Shown here piece after piece: positions 43,817 through 52,560 of a stretch of DNA of 64,000 bases. The notes beneath the pieces were generated by a model that did not search any database, was not told where the DNA came from, and saw nothing but the letters and a program-made list of their open reading frames with translations. Within the stretch, counting starts at the first letter, position 1, and the number at the start of each line of letters is the position of its first letter. Made by a program: the position numbers and the translations under genes. The stretch comes from Catalimonadaceae bacterium JC749 (lineage in GTDB: Bacteria > Bacteroidota > Bacteroidia > Cytophagales > Cyclobacteriaceae), in the NCBI GenBank assembly GCA_021730635.1, contig JAJNNC010000001.1, positions 558,001 through 622,000 on the forward strand, written 5' to 3'.

Positions 43817-45151
43817 ATGACATCCAAAGGCGTAACTACTTCAGAATTTTTTCCAGAGATTGGTAAGATCAACTATGAAGGTCCGGACACCGACCATGTA
43901 TTTGCCTTTCGTTATTACGACGAGCACCGCATGGTTGGCAACAAAACCATGAAAGACCACTTACGTTTTGCCATTGCCTACTGGCATAGCTTCTGCAATA
44001 CGGGCAGTGATCCTTTTGGCGCAGGCACCCGTGAATTTCCCTGGGATAAATATAGTGATCCCATGGACAACGCTAAGTATAAGCTGGAAGGCGCTTTCGA
44101 GTTTTTCACCAAGATAGGCGCTCCTTATTATTGTTTCCATGACCGTGATATTGCTCCCGAGGGAAACAGTGTAGCCCAATCTGAGAAGAACCTGCAGGAG
44201 ATTGTGGCGATGGCGAAAGAATATCAGAAAACCACCGGCGTCAAGCTGCTGTGGGGCACTGCTAACCTATTTTCTCATCCCCGCTATATGAACGGTGCTT
44301 CTACCAACCCCGACTTTCAGGTAGTGTGCCACGCCGGCGCCCAGGTAAAAGCTGCTTTGGAGGCTACAGTAGAACTGGGAGGAGAGAATTATGTATTCTG
44401 GGGTGGCCGTGAAGGATATGCTTCTCTGATCAATACCAACATGAAGCGGGAGCTCAACCACATGGGCCAGTTTTTACGCATGGCCAGAGACTATGGCAGA
44501 AAAATCGGTTTCAAGGGAGTGTACCTTATTGAACCCAAGCCGGCAGAACCCAGCAAACACCAATATGATTTTGATTCCGCCACCGTGATTGGCTTCCTGC
44601 GGGATCAGGGGCTGGCTGATGACTTCAAACTTAATGTTGAACAAAACCATGCTATACTGGCTGGCCATACATTTGCGCATGATTTGCAAGCGGCTGCAGA
44701 TGCAGGGATGCTCGGAAGCATCGATGCCAATATGGGCGACGTGCAGAACGGTTGGGATACCGACTATTTCCCTTCTGACCTATACGACTGTATCCATGCT
44801 ATGATGATAGTATTGCAACAGGGCGGGCTGGCTCCCGGAGGTTTGAACTTTGATGCTAAAGTGCGCCGCACTTCCTCGGATGCAGAAGATATGTTTATCG
44901 CACACATTCTGGGGATGGATACTTTCGCCCGCGGTTTACTCATTGCCCAGAATATCATTGAAAATTCTAACTTTCTCCAGATGAAAGAGAATCGCTATTC
45001 CTCTTTTGACAGCGGAGAGGGTGCTGCATTTGAGAACGGCTCTTTAACGATGGAAGATTTGAAAAATCTGGCTGAGAAAAATGGAGAGCCCAAGAAAACC
45101 AGCGGTAAGATTGAGCTGTATGAAATGCTGATCAATAATTATATCCGCTAA
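43817..45151 (+). CDS. xylA: Xylose isomerase
   Basis: The 444-residue protein is a class II xylose isomerase by length. Signature regions are [12 protein letters not shown] (catalytic His), [12 protein letters not shown] (metal Glu), [18 protein letters not shown] (metal Glu and Lys), [12 protein letters not shown] and GSIDANMGD. It converts D-xylose to D-xylulose, using Mg or Mn. It is the last gene of the operon, followed at once by an inverted-repeat terminator. Confidence 0.96.
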   Translation: MTSKGVTTSEFFPEIGKINYEGPDTDHVFAFRYYDEHRMVGNKTMKDHLRFAIAYWHSFCNTGSDPFGAGTREFPWDKYSDPMDNAKYKLEGAFEFFTKIGAPYYCFHDRDIAPEGNSVAQSEKNLQEIVAMAKEYQKTTGVKLLWGTANLFSHPRYMNGASTNPDFQVVCHAGAQVKAALEATVELGGENYVFWGGREGYASLINTNMKRELNHMGQFLRMARDYGRKIGFKGVYLIEPKPAEPSKHQYDFDSATVIGFLRDQGLADDFKLNVEQNHAILAGHTFAHDLQAAADAGMLGSIDANMGDVQNGWDTDYFPSDLYDCIHAMMIVLQQGGLAPGGLNFDAKVRRTSSDAEDMFIAHILGMDTFARGLLIAQNIIENSNFLQMKENRYSSFDSGEGAAFENGSLTMEDLKNLAEKNGEPKKTSGKIELYEMLINNYIR

Positions 45152-45165
45152 TCAGCATAAGGGAC

Positions 45166-45228
45166 AAACACTGACAGGGTTCGTCTCACATCAATCGAAA
45201 GTTTTTGTGAAAGGCTTTGTCAGTGTTT
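45166..45228 (+). terminator. Probable terminator of the sugar operon
   Basis: AAACACTGACA (45166-45176) and TGTCAGTGTTT (45218-45228) form an 11-base stem enclosing a smaller TCACA/TTGTGA hairpin. The T-rich 3' side fits termination after xylA, though the loop is long for a classic terminator. Confidence 0.65.
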
Positions 45229-45269
45229 TCATATCAGGTTTTTAATCTTCTCCGGGTCTAATGACCAAC

Positions 45270-45695
45270 TCAAGCTGGAAAAATTCCCCTTTTATTCTTT
45301 TTTAGTTGCTCGTCAACCATCAACGCGTCAAAAAGGTAGGCCCTTAACAGGTCAGTCTCGATATCTTTGAGATGGAAAAAGGTCTTTCCATATACTTGCT
45401 TTCTATCCCCCTTCTCCAGATAGTTGATGTCATCGTTGAGCAAATAGCCATGACAAAAGCCCAGCTGCACACCCTCTAATTTCACCTGACCCCAAGGCAC
45501 AGAGGCAGGCCAGATAAAGCAAATTCTGGTATGCCGGTAATAGTAAGGAACATTGTAGGATAACTTCTCCATACTGTCAGGGATGCAATCAAGAATGAGC
45601 GCTCTCAACCTGTCTACTATTTTTCTTTCATGAACAGGAAGGTATTCCAGAAAATCGTCAATACCAGAAAACTTTACTTTTTGTAATTTATTCAT
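45270..45695 (-). CDS. DUF1801-domain protein
   Basis: From the ATG at 45695 the protein has 141 residues. It fits the DUF1801 fold (IDDFLEYLPVHERKIVDRLRALILDCIPD, EKLSYNVPYYY, VQLGFCHG, and the late DLLRAYLFDALMVDEQL). Members are small soluble proteins of unknown function, common in Bacteroidota. It is the most distal gene on the minus strand here, about 190 bases from the Trm112-like gene, and may not belong to the TPP-regulated unit. Confidence 0.85.
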   Translation of the reverse strand: MNKLQKVKFSGIDDFLEYLPVHERKIVDRLRALILDCIPDSMEKLSYNVPYYYRHTRICFIWPASVPWGQVKLEGVQLGFCHGYLLNDDINYLEKGDRKQVYGKTFFHLKDIETDLLRAYLFDALMVDEQLKKNKRGIFPA

Positions 45696-45887
45696 GGCTG
45701 TTGATGGAAGAATTGTCGCCAACCATTTTTTGTATAATATACGGCACAGGATTGACTATCATGGTTTCTTACCTTTAAACGAAGAAATAGCCTACCGGTT
45801 AATGCATGATTAAATTGTCTTTGGCAGTACTTTAGAAGCTGACGCAAATCATCAGGATCAAAGACAACTTTCTCCTGCTGTTGCCTT

Positions 45888-46154
45888 TCAATGGTCAAGG
45901 AAAAATTTTTCAGGATTTTCTTTCTTCAGGTTAAGTCCCCATTTCTTTAAAACAGGCTCTTCCAAAGGTTTCTCCCGGTATTCATCCGGTGTCATAATGG
46001 GTAAACCATAGATGATGGGATAATACCTTCCGCACGCCGGACAGGTGAGCAGTCCTTCTATAATTTCACCTTTCTCATCTTCTTTGAAAACTCGGTGTTG
46101 AAGGTCGTTTTTATCGATAGGGCAACATAATTTTTGGAGCAATGACTTTTTCAT
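45888..46154 (-). CDS. Trm112-like zinc-ribbon protein
   Basis: The 88-residue protein is a Trm112-type small zinc ribbon: LLQKLCCPIDKNDL gives the first cysteine pair, and LLTCPACGRYYPIIYGLPIM the second. In other systems such proteins activate methyltransferases by binding them. Its ATG overlaps the stop of the ThiE-like gene by 4 bases. The operon also holds a class I methyltransferase, so partnering with it is possible, but this is inference. Confidence 0.85.
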   Translation of the reverse strand: MKKSLLQKLCCPIDKNDLQHRVFKEDEKGEIIEGLLTCPACGRYYPIIYGLPIMTPDEYREKPLEEPVLKKWGLNLKKENPEKFFLDH

Positions 46155-46810
46155 CTCTTACCTTTTTTTATTTGTTCTAATGCTTTTTGATAAGCCCTGA
46201 TACTTTGGGCAACGGAAGCCGCCTTCATAATGCCGGAAATGACAGCTACTCCCTGAAAATCCAGCGTGCTGAGTTGGTTGATATTACCCGGCTGAATACC
46301 GCCAGATAAAAAGATAGGCATTTGTGTGATTTTTCTCGCCTCTACCACCGACTCAGGCCGAACCAGCTCGCATGTGTCTACCGAACTTGAAGGAAACATA
46401 GCGCAAAAGGATATATAGTCTATTGCGTGCTCTTCTGCCCATTGAATAAGTTCCGGTTTATTTCCACAGGTCAATCCAATAATAGCACGCTGCCGGATTT
46501 CCTTTTTTATTTTTTCCCATTCCTTCGGTAATGTATCAAAATGCACCCCATGAAGGTCTGTATGCAGCAGCCATTGCCACTCCTCATTGATGAGTACAGG
46601 AACGTCAAAAGGTAAAGTTATTGTAATAATATCCTTGATAAGCCTCAACTGATCTTCCCGGCTCGAGCTGGGAGGCCAATGGCTCCATATTTGCACCATA
46701 TTGACGCCAGCTTCCAGCGACTCCTTTAATTTTGAAAAAAGTGTTTCCTGCTCCATAGCAGGGTCTATTACCAGGTAAATCCCCCGAAGCTGGTATTTTT
46801 TATCTGTCAT
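46151..46810 (-). CDS. ThiE/TenI-like thiamine phosphate synthase
   Basis: The 219-residue protein has the TIM-barrel fold of ThiE/TenI. It starts GIYLVIDPAMEQETLFSKLKESLEAGVNMVQI, the central strands are IIGLTCGNKPELIQWAEEHAIDYISFCAMFPSSS, and the phosphate loop is PIFLSGGIQPGNINQLSTLDFQGVAVISGIM. ThiE joins HMP-PP and thiazole phosphate; TenI relatives tautomerise thiazole phosphate. Position 3 in an operon behind a TPP riboswitch supports a thiamine role. It overlaps both neighbours by four bases. Confidence 0.87.
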   Translation of the reverse strand: MTDKKYQLRGIYLVIDPAMEQETLFSKLKESLEAGVNMVQIWSHWPPSSSREDQLRLIKDIITITLPFDVPVLINEEWQWLLHTDLHGVHFDTLPKEWEKIKKEIRQRAIIGLTCGNKPELIQWAEEHAIDYISFCAMFPSSSVDTCELVRPESVVEARKITQMPIFLSGGIQPGNINQLSTLDFQGVAVISGIMKAASVAQSIRAYQKALEQIKKGKR

Positions 46811-47871
46811 GGTAAGCCTGCCTTAAATGCCCTGAAAAATGCTTCCCAATAAGGGTCTTTCCCGGAAAAAGTGAAAGGTATTTTTTCCTCTTTCTCTATG
46901 AGGCTCTGTCCTTCGCCTAACGGTACAAATTTCCCTACCACAGTCGCTGCTATGGCATGGTTTTCCAGATGAGCGATAAGTCTGGTTTCACAGCCCTTTT
47001 TGACAGCCATGATCATGGAGCCAGCGCCTACACAATAGCATGGGTCAATGTCAAATACATGGGCCACGGCCTGCACAACCGGGCTCACAGGCAGAAGATC
47101 ACGCTGGACCACAAATCCGCAACCGGAAGCATGGGCCATCTCACTGATAGCGCCCAGAACACCTCCCTCCGTCACATCGTGCATGGCGGTCAGCTCTAGG
47201 TTGGGTTTTAAAATTTCAGAAGCCAGCATCGCTTCCTGTAAAGAAGACATGCGGTGAAAATTAGCACAGGCCTTCTGATGTATTTCTGTTCCCGCTTTAC
47301 TTTTTACCGTTTCCGGAAAACACATGGCCAGGATAGCGGTAGCTGTAAGGGCTGCTTCTTTCGTCACCACGATCACATCGCCCGGCTGGGCCTGGCGGCT
47401 GGTGATGATACACTCTTTAGGGGCTATCAGAAACATGGTTCCACCTCCGGAGATGGTAGAATTTTGTCCTTCTATCTGGCCGGTATGGCCTCCCGTGATG
47501 GCCACCCCCAGTTCTTGACAAAACCCATGAATGTGCGCCCAGTATTCCCTGAAAGATGCCAGAGAAAGATCGGTGGGTAAATTGAGCACGAATTGCGCAT
47601 ATTGAGGGGCCCTGCCAGTAGTGGCCATATCGTTGGCCATCAGGTAAACAGACAGCCGGGCAGAAGCTTCCATACCTATGGCGGGTATCAACGAAAGCGG
47701 GTCGCTGGTCACTGCCATGGCCAGTCCGTGGCCCATGTCAATCACAGCAGTGTCAACACCATAAGAAGGGCCGATCAGTACTTCATTGCGAGGAAAACCG
47801 CAATGAGGCAGGAGTACTTCCTTAAAAGTGTGATCCGATATTTTGCCCGTATGATCTTCAAAAGCGCTCAT
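46807..47871 (-). CDS. AIR synthase-related (PurM/ThiL/HypE superfamily) protein
   Basis: The ATG at 47871 overlaps the methyltransferase stop (ATGA) and gives 354 residues; earlier codons lie in the methyltransferase frame region. It has the two-domain PurM-like fold, with DTAVIDMGHGLAMAVTSDPLS, RLSVYLMANDMATTGRAPQY (nucleotide-binding turn), ITGGHTGQIEGQNS and MHDVTEGGVLGAISEMA. The sequence is closest to HypE/ThiL-like branches. It could be a kinase for a thiamine intermediate, because ThiL belongs to this superfamily; its true activity is unknown. Confidence 0.85.
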   Translation of the reverse strand: MSAFEDHTGKISDHTFKEVLLPHCGFPRNEVLIGPSYGVDTAVIDMGHGLAMAVTSDPLSLIPAIGMEASARLSVYLMANDMATTGRAPQYAQFVLNLPTDLSLASFREYWAHIHGFCQELGVAITGGHTGQIEGQNSTISGGGTMFLIAPKECIITSRQAQPGDVIVVTKEAALTATAILAMCFPETVKSKAGTEIHQKACANFHRMSSLQEAMLASEILKPNLELTAMHDVTEGGVLGAISEMAHASGCGFVVQRDLLPVSPVVQAVAHVFDIDPCYCVGAGSMIMAVKKGCETRLIAHLENHAIAATVVGKFVPLGEGQSLIEKEEKIPFTFSGKDPYWEAFFRAFKAGLP

Positions 47872-48593
47872 ACTACATCGTTCAATTGTACATGCAAACC
47901 GAAGAAATCTCCATACGGCTGTTTCCACTCCTGCACAGGAAACCACTGAGGGAGTCCTGTCGCTTTCCACCGGATGGTATAATCGCGTCCGTGCAGTGCT
48001 TCCTCAATAATGGCTGTCAGTTTTTTAGGCGTATAAAACGTAGCCGTCACGTAGAAGGGGTTCTTACCAAAAACTTGCTGTATCCTTCTTCTAACCACTT
48101 TAGGGGAATTTCTGTTCATCATGCCAAACACAATCCCATATTTCCCTACTCGTGCCGCTTCCCGGATGACCCTGACAGGGTCTTTGTAATATTCAAAAGT
48201 GGTGATGAACGCCAGTGCATCAAAGGTATGATCCTTGAAAGGCATATAGTGTGAGTCGGCCAGCACCAGGTCACCCTCGAACAGGTGAACACCCTGTCCC
48301 AACATAAAGGGAGAAATATCGCCACCGCTGGCTTCTATGCCTATTTCATGCCACCAGCGTGTAAACCGGGTTGTGCCACAGCCAAACTCGAGCAGCGTTT
48401 TTACCCGTTGATCCTGCCGGATAAGATCCCCGATAATCTTCTTTTGCCATATTTCTGCCCGTTTATACCTGCCTTCATACCAAAGCTCGTAGGTATCGGT
48501 ATGATCACGGTTGAAAAACCATTCTTTTCGCCCCTGCCAGTTTCTCAACTCACCGGTGGCCAGATCAAATTTTTGTTTTACAATGTTGCTCAT
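47868..48593 (-). CDS. Class I SAM-dependent methyltransferase, first gene of a TPP-riboswitch operon
   Basis: The 241-residue protein has the SAM motif LLEFGCGTTRFTRWW, with later VLADSHYMPFKDHTFDALAF forming the Asp/strand 4 region. Its substrate is unknown. It is the promoter-proximal gene behind a TPP riboswitch, and its stop overlaps the AIR-synthase-like gene's start. A methyltransferase in this position is not part of the standard thiamine pathway, which makes the operon worth attention. Confidence 0.88.
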   Translation of the reverse strand: MSNIVKQKFDLATGELRNWQGRKEWFFNRDHTDTYELWYEGRYKRAEIWQKKIIGDLIRQDQRVKTLLEFGCGTTRFTRWWHEIGIEASGGDISPFMLGQGVHLFEGDLVLADSHYMPFKDHTFDALAFITTFEYYKDPVRVIREAARVGKYGIVFGMMNRNSPKVVRRRIQQVFGKNPFYVTATFYTPKKLTAIIEEALHGRDYTIRWKATGLPQWFPVQEWKQPYGDFFGLHVQLNDVV

Positions 48594-48676
48594 AGGTCAG
48601 TTTGTGATTAATAACCACCTGACGAATGATGCCATGAAGAAGGAAGGATAGACAAACTTAAGAAGTGATGCTACAA

Positions 48677-48748
48677 TTCCCTACGCTGGCATTATCCAGA
48701 TCAGGTCCCGGGTATCATCTCAGCCTAAGACAATGCTTAAGCACCCCG
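48677..48748 (-). promoter_or_regulatory. TPP riboswitch (THI element)
   Basis: On the minus strand the element runs CGGGGTGC ... GGCTGAGATGATACCC ... ACCTGATCTGGATAATGCCAGCGTAGGGAA. The CTGAGA core and the ACCTGATCTGGATAATGCCAG segment are the near-invariant thi-box sequences that bind the pyrimidine and pyrophosphate halves. It lies 84 bases upstream of the methyltransferase ATG and should turn the operon off when thiamine pyrophosphate is plentiful. Confidence 0.95.
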
Positions 48749-48891
48749 TTGGCAATAATTAGAATCAAAGGTACAGCTGAAAAGAGGAATAGACAAGACA
48801 AACGAAAATTATCTGTCAGGGTAAACGCTATGGTGTGGGACACTCTGACCCGAACCGGTTTACGCTCCATTTTTCATACGCCGGTGCTGTT

Positions 48892-49377
48892 TCAAAGTGT
48901 TGCTTGAACGGGATGAGGGGATTCTTTTTTCAATCGGCCGGAGAGTTGCAACCCTGTTTTGAGATTCATCCCCATCAAAGTCAGGTTACATAATCCGAAA
49001 CAGAATTCTGCTATCTGACAATACAGAAAAGTGCTATCTATGGAGCGGTAATTGGCATGATAGTACAGATAGACCGCTAAGGAAATTAATACAATACCAT
49101 TGACCATAATCAGCTTCATCCTGGCTTGCTTTTGCCTGACTTTGGGATGCTTTGACTTACCGGCCAGTTGATTCCCCGTCATAGCCAAAGCAGGCATAGC
49201 CAGCAAAAGTAGAGGAAGGGTATAGAGAATACCTGTTTTCACCATCCTGATCAAGGCTTCCTCTCCTTGTATTTCAGCGATAAGGGACGACAGAAAGAAG
49301 GTGATGATGGTAAGCATAGCCACTATCGTAGCTGCCACGTGTAGGATGACTAAATGTTTGCGCTTCATATTTGCCAT
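48892..49377 (-). CDS. Integral membrane protein of unknown function
   Basis: The 161-residue protein has four hydrophobic segments (LVILHVAATIVAMLTIITFFL, ILYTLPLLLLAMPALAM, LIMVNGIVLISLAVYLYYH, CQIAEFCFGLCNLTLMGMNL). No named domain was recognised. A basic loop (SKHPKVRQKQARMK) separates helices 2 and 3. It lies 40 bases downstream of the AraC gene on the same strand, so the two may be co-transcribed. Confidence 0.75.
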   Translation of the reverse strand: MANMKRKHLVILHVAATIVAMLTIITFFLSSLIAEIQGEEALIRMVKTGILYTLPLLLLAMPALAMTGNQLAGKSKHPKVRQKQARMKLIMVNGIVLISLAVYLYYHANYRSIDSTFLYCQIAEFCFGLCNLTLMGMNLKTGLQLSGRLKKESPHPVQATL

Positions 49378-49417
49378 AAGTTTGGTTCATGAAGCAAAAT
49401 TCAGCAGAGGAGATCCG

Positions 49418-50227
49418 CTAAAATTGTAAAAATCGGAAACCTGGCATTTCTTTCCGAAGTGTTTTAGGCGACCGGCCCGTGATCTGCCTGATGGAATGAA
49501 TAAAATGAGCCTGATCGAAGTAGTGATTGTCGTAGGTAATTCCTGTTAAGGAGGCGTCTGAATATCTCATCTGGTAGACAGAACTTTTCAGCTTCACCAA
49601 ATGCATATAATCTTTAGGCGAGCATCCAATATGACGATTAAACTGGTTTCTGAGCGTTCTTTCAGAAACACCTACCTGCTCCGCCACTTCTTTGAATTGA
49701 ATATCACCAGCGTGCGCTTCCATAATATTGACCGCTTGGGTTATAGTAGCAAGGTCTCTGGCTAACAGACTGTCTAAAAAAATCCTCTCCACTTCCTCAA
49801 ACATCTGCTGCGGTTCCTGGCACTGATTGATTCGATCTTTAAAAGAAACAGCCTTTTCCTGAAAAAGATCCATGGTGTTAATCAGCCAGGGTAGCGTTGC
49901 AATAGGCTTTTCGGTAAGATAGGCCAGCGTATAAGGTCGCACATGCGCACCAAGGATTTTTACGCTATCACTCTGGGGTTGTACGGTAATCTGATGGGTA
50001 GAGATTCGGGAAATTGCCATCTCTACAATGGCTGACTGATGCAGTGTATGATTGATTACTAAAAAGGGGTGGTCAAAAAAATAGCCGAAAGTGATTCTGG
50101 GAAAAGGAATGATATACTCTTGTTCAAGCGCTAACGCGTCGACAGGTACATCAATAAAAAAGTAGTAATCTACCAGGGTAGACAGCAAAGAGTTATGCGG
50201 TTTTTGTATGATAAAGTCAGGTGCCAT
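49418..50227 (-). CDS. AraC family transcriptional regulator
   Basis: With the start at the ATG at 50227 (MAPDF), the protein has 269 residues. An N-terminal ligand-type domain (residues 1 to about 150) is followed by two helix-turn-helix units: FKEVAEQVGVSERTLRNQFNRHIGCSPKDYMHLVKL and DASLTGITYDNHYFDQAHFIHSIRQITGRSPKTLRK. It probably activates neighbouring genes; no operator was identified. It is transcribed in the same direction as the membrane-protein gene after it and the hydrolase gene before it. Confidence 0.92.
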   Translation of the reverse strand: MAPDFIIQKPHNSLLSTLVDYYFFIDVPVDALALEQEYIIPFPRITFGYFFDHPFLVINHTLHQSAIVEMAISRISTHQITVQPQSDSVKILGAHVRPYTLAYLTEKPIATLPWLINTMDLFQEKAVSFKDRINQCQEPQQMFEEVERIFLDSLLARDLATITQAVNIMEAHAGDIQFKEVAEQVGVSERTLRNQFNRHIGCSPKDYMHLVKLKSSVYQMRYSDASLTGITYDNHYFDQAHFIHSIRQITGRSPKTLRKEMPGFRFLQF

Positions 50228-50334
50228 GATCATGACCTTTCTATAAAGGCTAAACGTTGCTACAACATTTTTGTGATAGGCCCGCTACTGTTGCCAACCT
50301 AGAAGATTTCTATTTCTGCAAAAAAGTATGAGGG

Positions 50335-51210
50335 TCAGTTTGCCTCATTATGAAATTGCTCCAGTGCTTCCAGGAATGCATCCATTGAAACGATGTGCGG
50401 GGCGTGCCCGCCTGGAAATTCCACAACGCGTGCCTGAGGCATATTCTCTGACAAGCCCTCTATGATACGGTGCAGGAAAGCCGTAGAGCCGGTCCCTTTA
50501 ACCAACAAGGTAGGGGCTTGGAAATTTTTCAGTCGCTGCCCCTCATCCTTATGCGATACAGCGTATGGATTGGCCCGTAAAGATTGCCTGAAGGGCACCC
50601 AATCATTCCACTGTGGCATTTCACGGGCAGAAGTGCCCGGCCTGACCAATCCGGCATGCTGCAAAAATGCGGCAAGCATCTCTTCCGTAATGTCGCCATG
50701 ATATGCTTGAAAGAAGGCGGCTTCCTCTTGGGCTGCTTCGTCAAATCGTCCTGTAGCATGCAGCACCCACATAGCCGGAGGCTCAATGAGTGTTAGAGTG
50801 CGAATACGGTCAGGATGGTCAAGCGCATAATCTAGAGCTGTTAAAGCACCATAAGACCACCCTACCACATCCAGCGGAGCCGTATAACGCAGAGAATCCA
50901 GCGTGGCGGCAAGCGCACTGCTTTCCATATTTATTGAATAATCTGACGGCAACGGACGATTCTCAAGGCCATATTGCACGGGGATCAGTTGCACCCGAAT
51001 GACGGTTCGTTTTTTAGACAATTTTTTTGTATGTGGTTCCCAGCTTGCCCAACCTGTCAGGCCGCCGGGCACGAGCACAAGCGGGTTGCCGCTGCCTGTT
51101 ATTTCAGCTTGCATTTTCATGTTAGTAGCGTTTTGGTTTGACGATGAATGGCAAGAAAGCAGCGTAAAGACAAAGGCTGCCATCATCCATGATGTGAATT
51201 GTATTTTCAT
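50335..51210 (-). CDS. Alpha/beta hydrolase lipoprotein
   Basis: The ATG at 51210 gives a lipoprotein signal (KIQFTSWMMAAFVFTLLSC) and 291 residues. The hydrolase core has LVLVPGGLTGWASW (oxyanion), VVGWSYGALTALDYAL (nucleophile Ser in GWSYGA), TLLVKGTGST where the acid residue is expected but shows Gly-Ser instead, and FPGGHAPHIV (His). The acid may come from another position. The substrate is unknown. Confidence 0.85.
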   Translation of the reverse strand: MKIQFTSWMMAAFVFTLLSCHSSSNQNATNMKMQAEITGSGNPLVLVPGGLTGWASWEPHTKKLSKKRTVIRVQLIPVQYGLENRPLPSDYSINMESSALAATLDSLRYTAPLDVVGWSYGALTALDYALDHPDRIRTLTLIEPPAMWVLHATGRFDEAAQEEAAFFQAYHGDITEEMLAAFLQHAGLVRPGTSAREMPQWNDWVPFRQSLRANPYAVSHKDEGQRLKNFQAPTLLVKGTGSTAFLHRIIEGLSENMPQARVVEFPGGHAPHIVSMDAFLEALEQFHNEAN

Positions 51211-51340
51211 GATCTTTTTGTTTCTCTTAGACATCAGATCAAGGATGGGCACTATTTAGTGTGCTTTTGCGCCCTGCTTATCGGTAATTTTGTCTTTGGG
51301 TGAATGTACCTGCTTCCTTTATATGGCTATAGCAAACGGG

Positions 51341-51841
51341 TTATGATGATTTGTTTTTCAATAGTTTATATAAGAAATAACCGATCGTTCCAAAGATCAG
51401 CATCATACTGACAGGCATAAAATAATGGCTTAATCCGCTTTGCCTGCCGAGTGCTGTTTGAATCGTTGCGTATGTCAGATAAGCGAAAGTACAGGCCATC
51501 AGGGCATTCAATATCCTGATCATTTTGGTAGCCAGGCTGTATTGTTTTTCCGCATTTTTCTCTGTGATAGCCGTAGGATAATTGAAGATATGTGGGTATC
51601 TGTTTAGAACAGCCATGCCTACATACAGCATCACCCCTATGACAGTCACAAACCAGATCGTCTCTTTTTTATCAAATCTGTCGGGTGTTCCGTGTATCCC
51701 ATAATGGCCGGGAATGGTTTCAGGTAAGCTGCTGAAATAAACAAGAGGTAGTCCTATCAAAAGCACTAAGGCAGCGATCCCAATGATTTCTGTCATTCTG
51801 TCAAACGTGTCAAGCTCTATTTTCATTTTTGGTCTTGCCAT
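51341..51841 (-). CDS. DUF1648-domain membrane protein (SdpI-like N-terminal part)
   Basis: The 166-residue protein has DUF1648 in residues 15-65 (LVLLIGLPLVYFSSLPETIPGHYGIHGTPDRFDKKETIWFV), with the conserved PxxIPxHxxxxGxxD pattern, then three more hydrophobic segments. Related domains occur in SdpI-type immunity membrane proteins. The full SdpI C-terminal domain is absent. Its function here is unknown. Confidence 0.85.
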   Translation of the reverse strand: MARPKMKIELDTFDRMTEIIGIAALVLLIGLPLVYFSSLPETIPGHYGIHGTPDRFDKKETIWFVTVIGVMLYVGMAVLNRYPHIFNYPTAITEKNAEKQYSLATKMIRILNALMACTFAYLTYATIQTALGRQSGLSHYFMPVSMMLIFGTIGYFLYKLLKNKSS

Positions 51842-52064
51842 GCCTGTCTTTTTTACTGGTAATTGCCACGCAGAAATTCATTCGAGTTGATGAGGCAACT
51901 TATTTTACTATATAAGTTATAGAATAATCTCCTGAAGATCAATTATTCTCTGGCAGTGAAGAAGCCTCATCCTGTCTTTCTCACCTGCCTCAGGTGTATA
52001 ATCATAATGACAGCAGCAGAAAAGCAAAGGCAACCTGCCTGCCTATCATTCATCTCTCTTCTGC

Positions 52065-52523
52065 TCATCCCGGATTGCCGGTAGGGAGCATATTTCGAAT
52101 GGCTGAAATCTTCCAGGTCCCTTCCTCGAGGACGACGATAAAGGTACTCCACATTTTTCTCAGACTGCCATCCTCATTTTGTATTTCATACCGCGCATCT
52201 ACAATAGCGGTTTCTGCCTTTAAAAACCTTATGGCATCCACGGTTAAGGTTCTTCCGCCCGGGTTACTGCTGGATGAGCGCAACATACCCTCTATTGCGC
52301 TTCGAATACCCCTTCGCCATTCTCCGGTAGAAACCAGTTGATCTATATCAGCTGTAAGTATACGTTTGAGCAGCACCGTATCTTTTTGCTCCCGGGCCTG
52401 CGCATAATGGTCAATCAGGGTTTCAATATCCTGCTGATGTTGTGGCTGGGTAGTGGCATTCTGGGCATACAGGCCTGTCATCACCATGGTAGGGAACAGG
52501 ACCACAAGAATGATATGTTTCAT
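52065..52523 (-). CDS. Secreted NTF2-like (SgcJ/EcaC, DUF4440-type) protein
   Basis: The ATG at 52523 gives 152 residues with a signal peptide ending in GLYAQ. The rest fits an NTF2-like cone fold: DIETLIDHYAQAREQKDTVLLKRILTADIDQLVSTGEWRRG, then LTVDAIRFLKAETAIVDARYEI and STFIVVLEEGTWKISAIRNML. Such proteins often bind small molecules or have unknown roles. It lies 37 bases downstream of the next lipoprotein gene. Confidence 0.85.
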   Translation of the reverse strand: MKHIILVVLFPTMVMTGLYAQNATTQPQHQQDIETLIDHYAQAREQKDTVLLKRILTADIDQLVSTGEWRRGIRSAIEGMLRSSSSNPGGRTLTVDAIRFLKAETAIVDARYEIQNEDGSLRKMWSTFIVVLEEGTWKISAIRNMLPTGNPG

Positions 52524-52560
52524 GATACATCCTATTTTGTACTTAATTGACATAATCGAC

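Noticed and set aside
45692-45898. 68-codon minus-strand frame between Trm112-like and DUF1801 genes
   Set aside because: Starts with TTG and has no recognisable domain; it overlaps both flanking genes.
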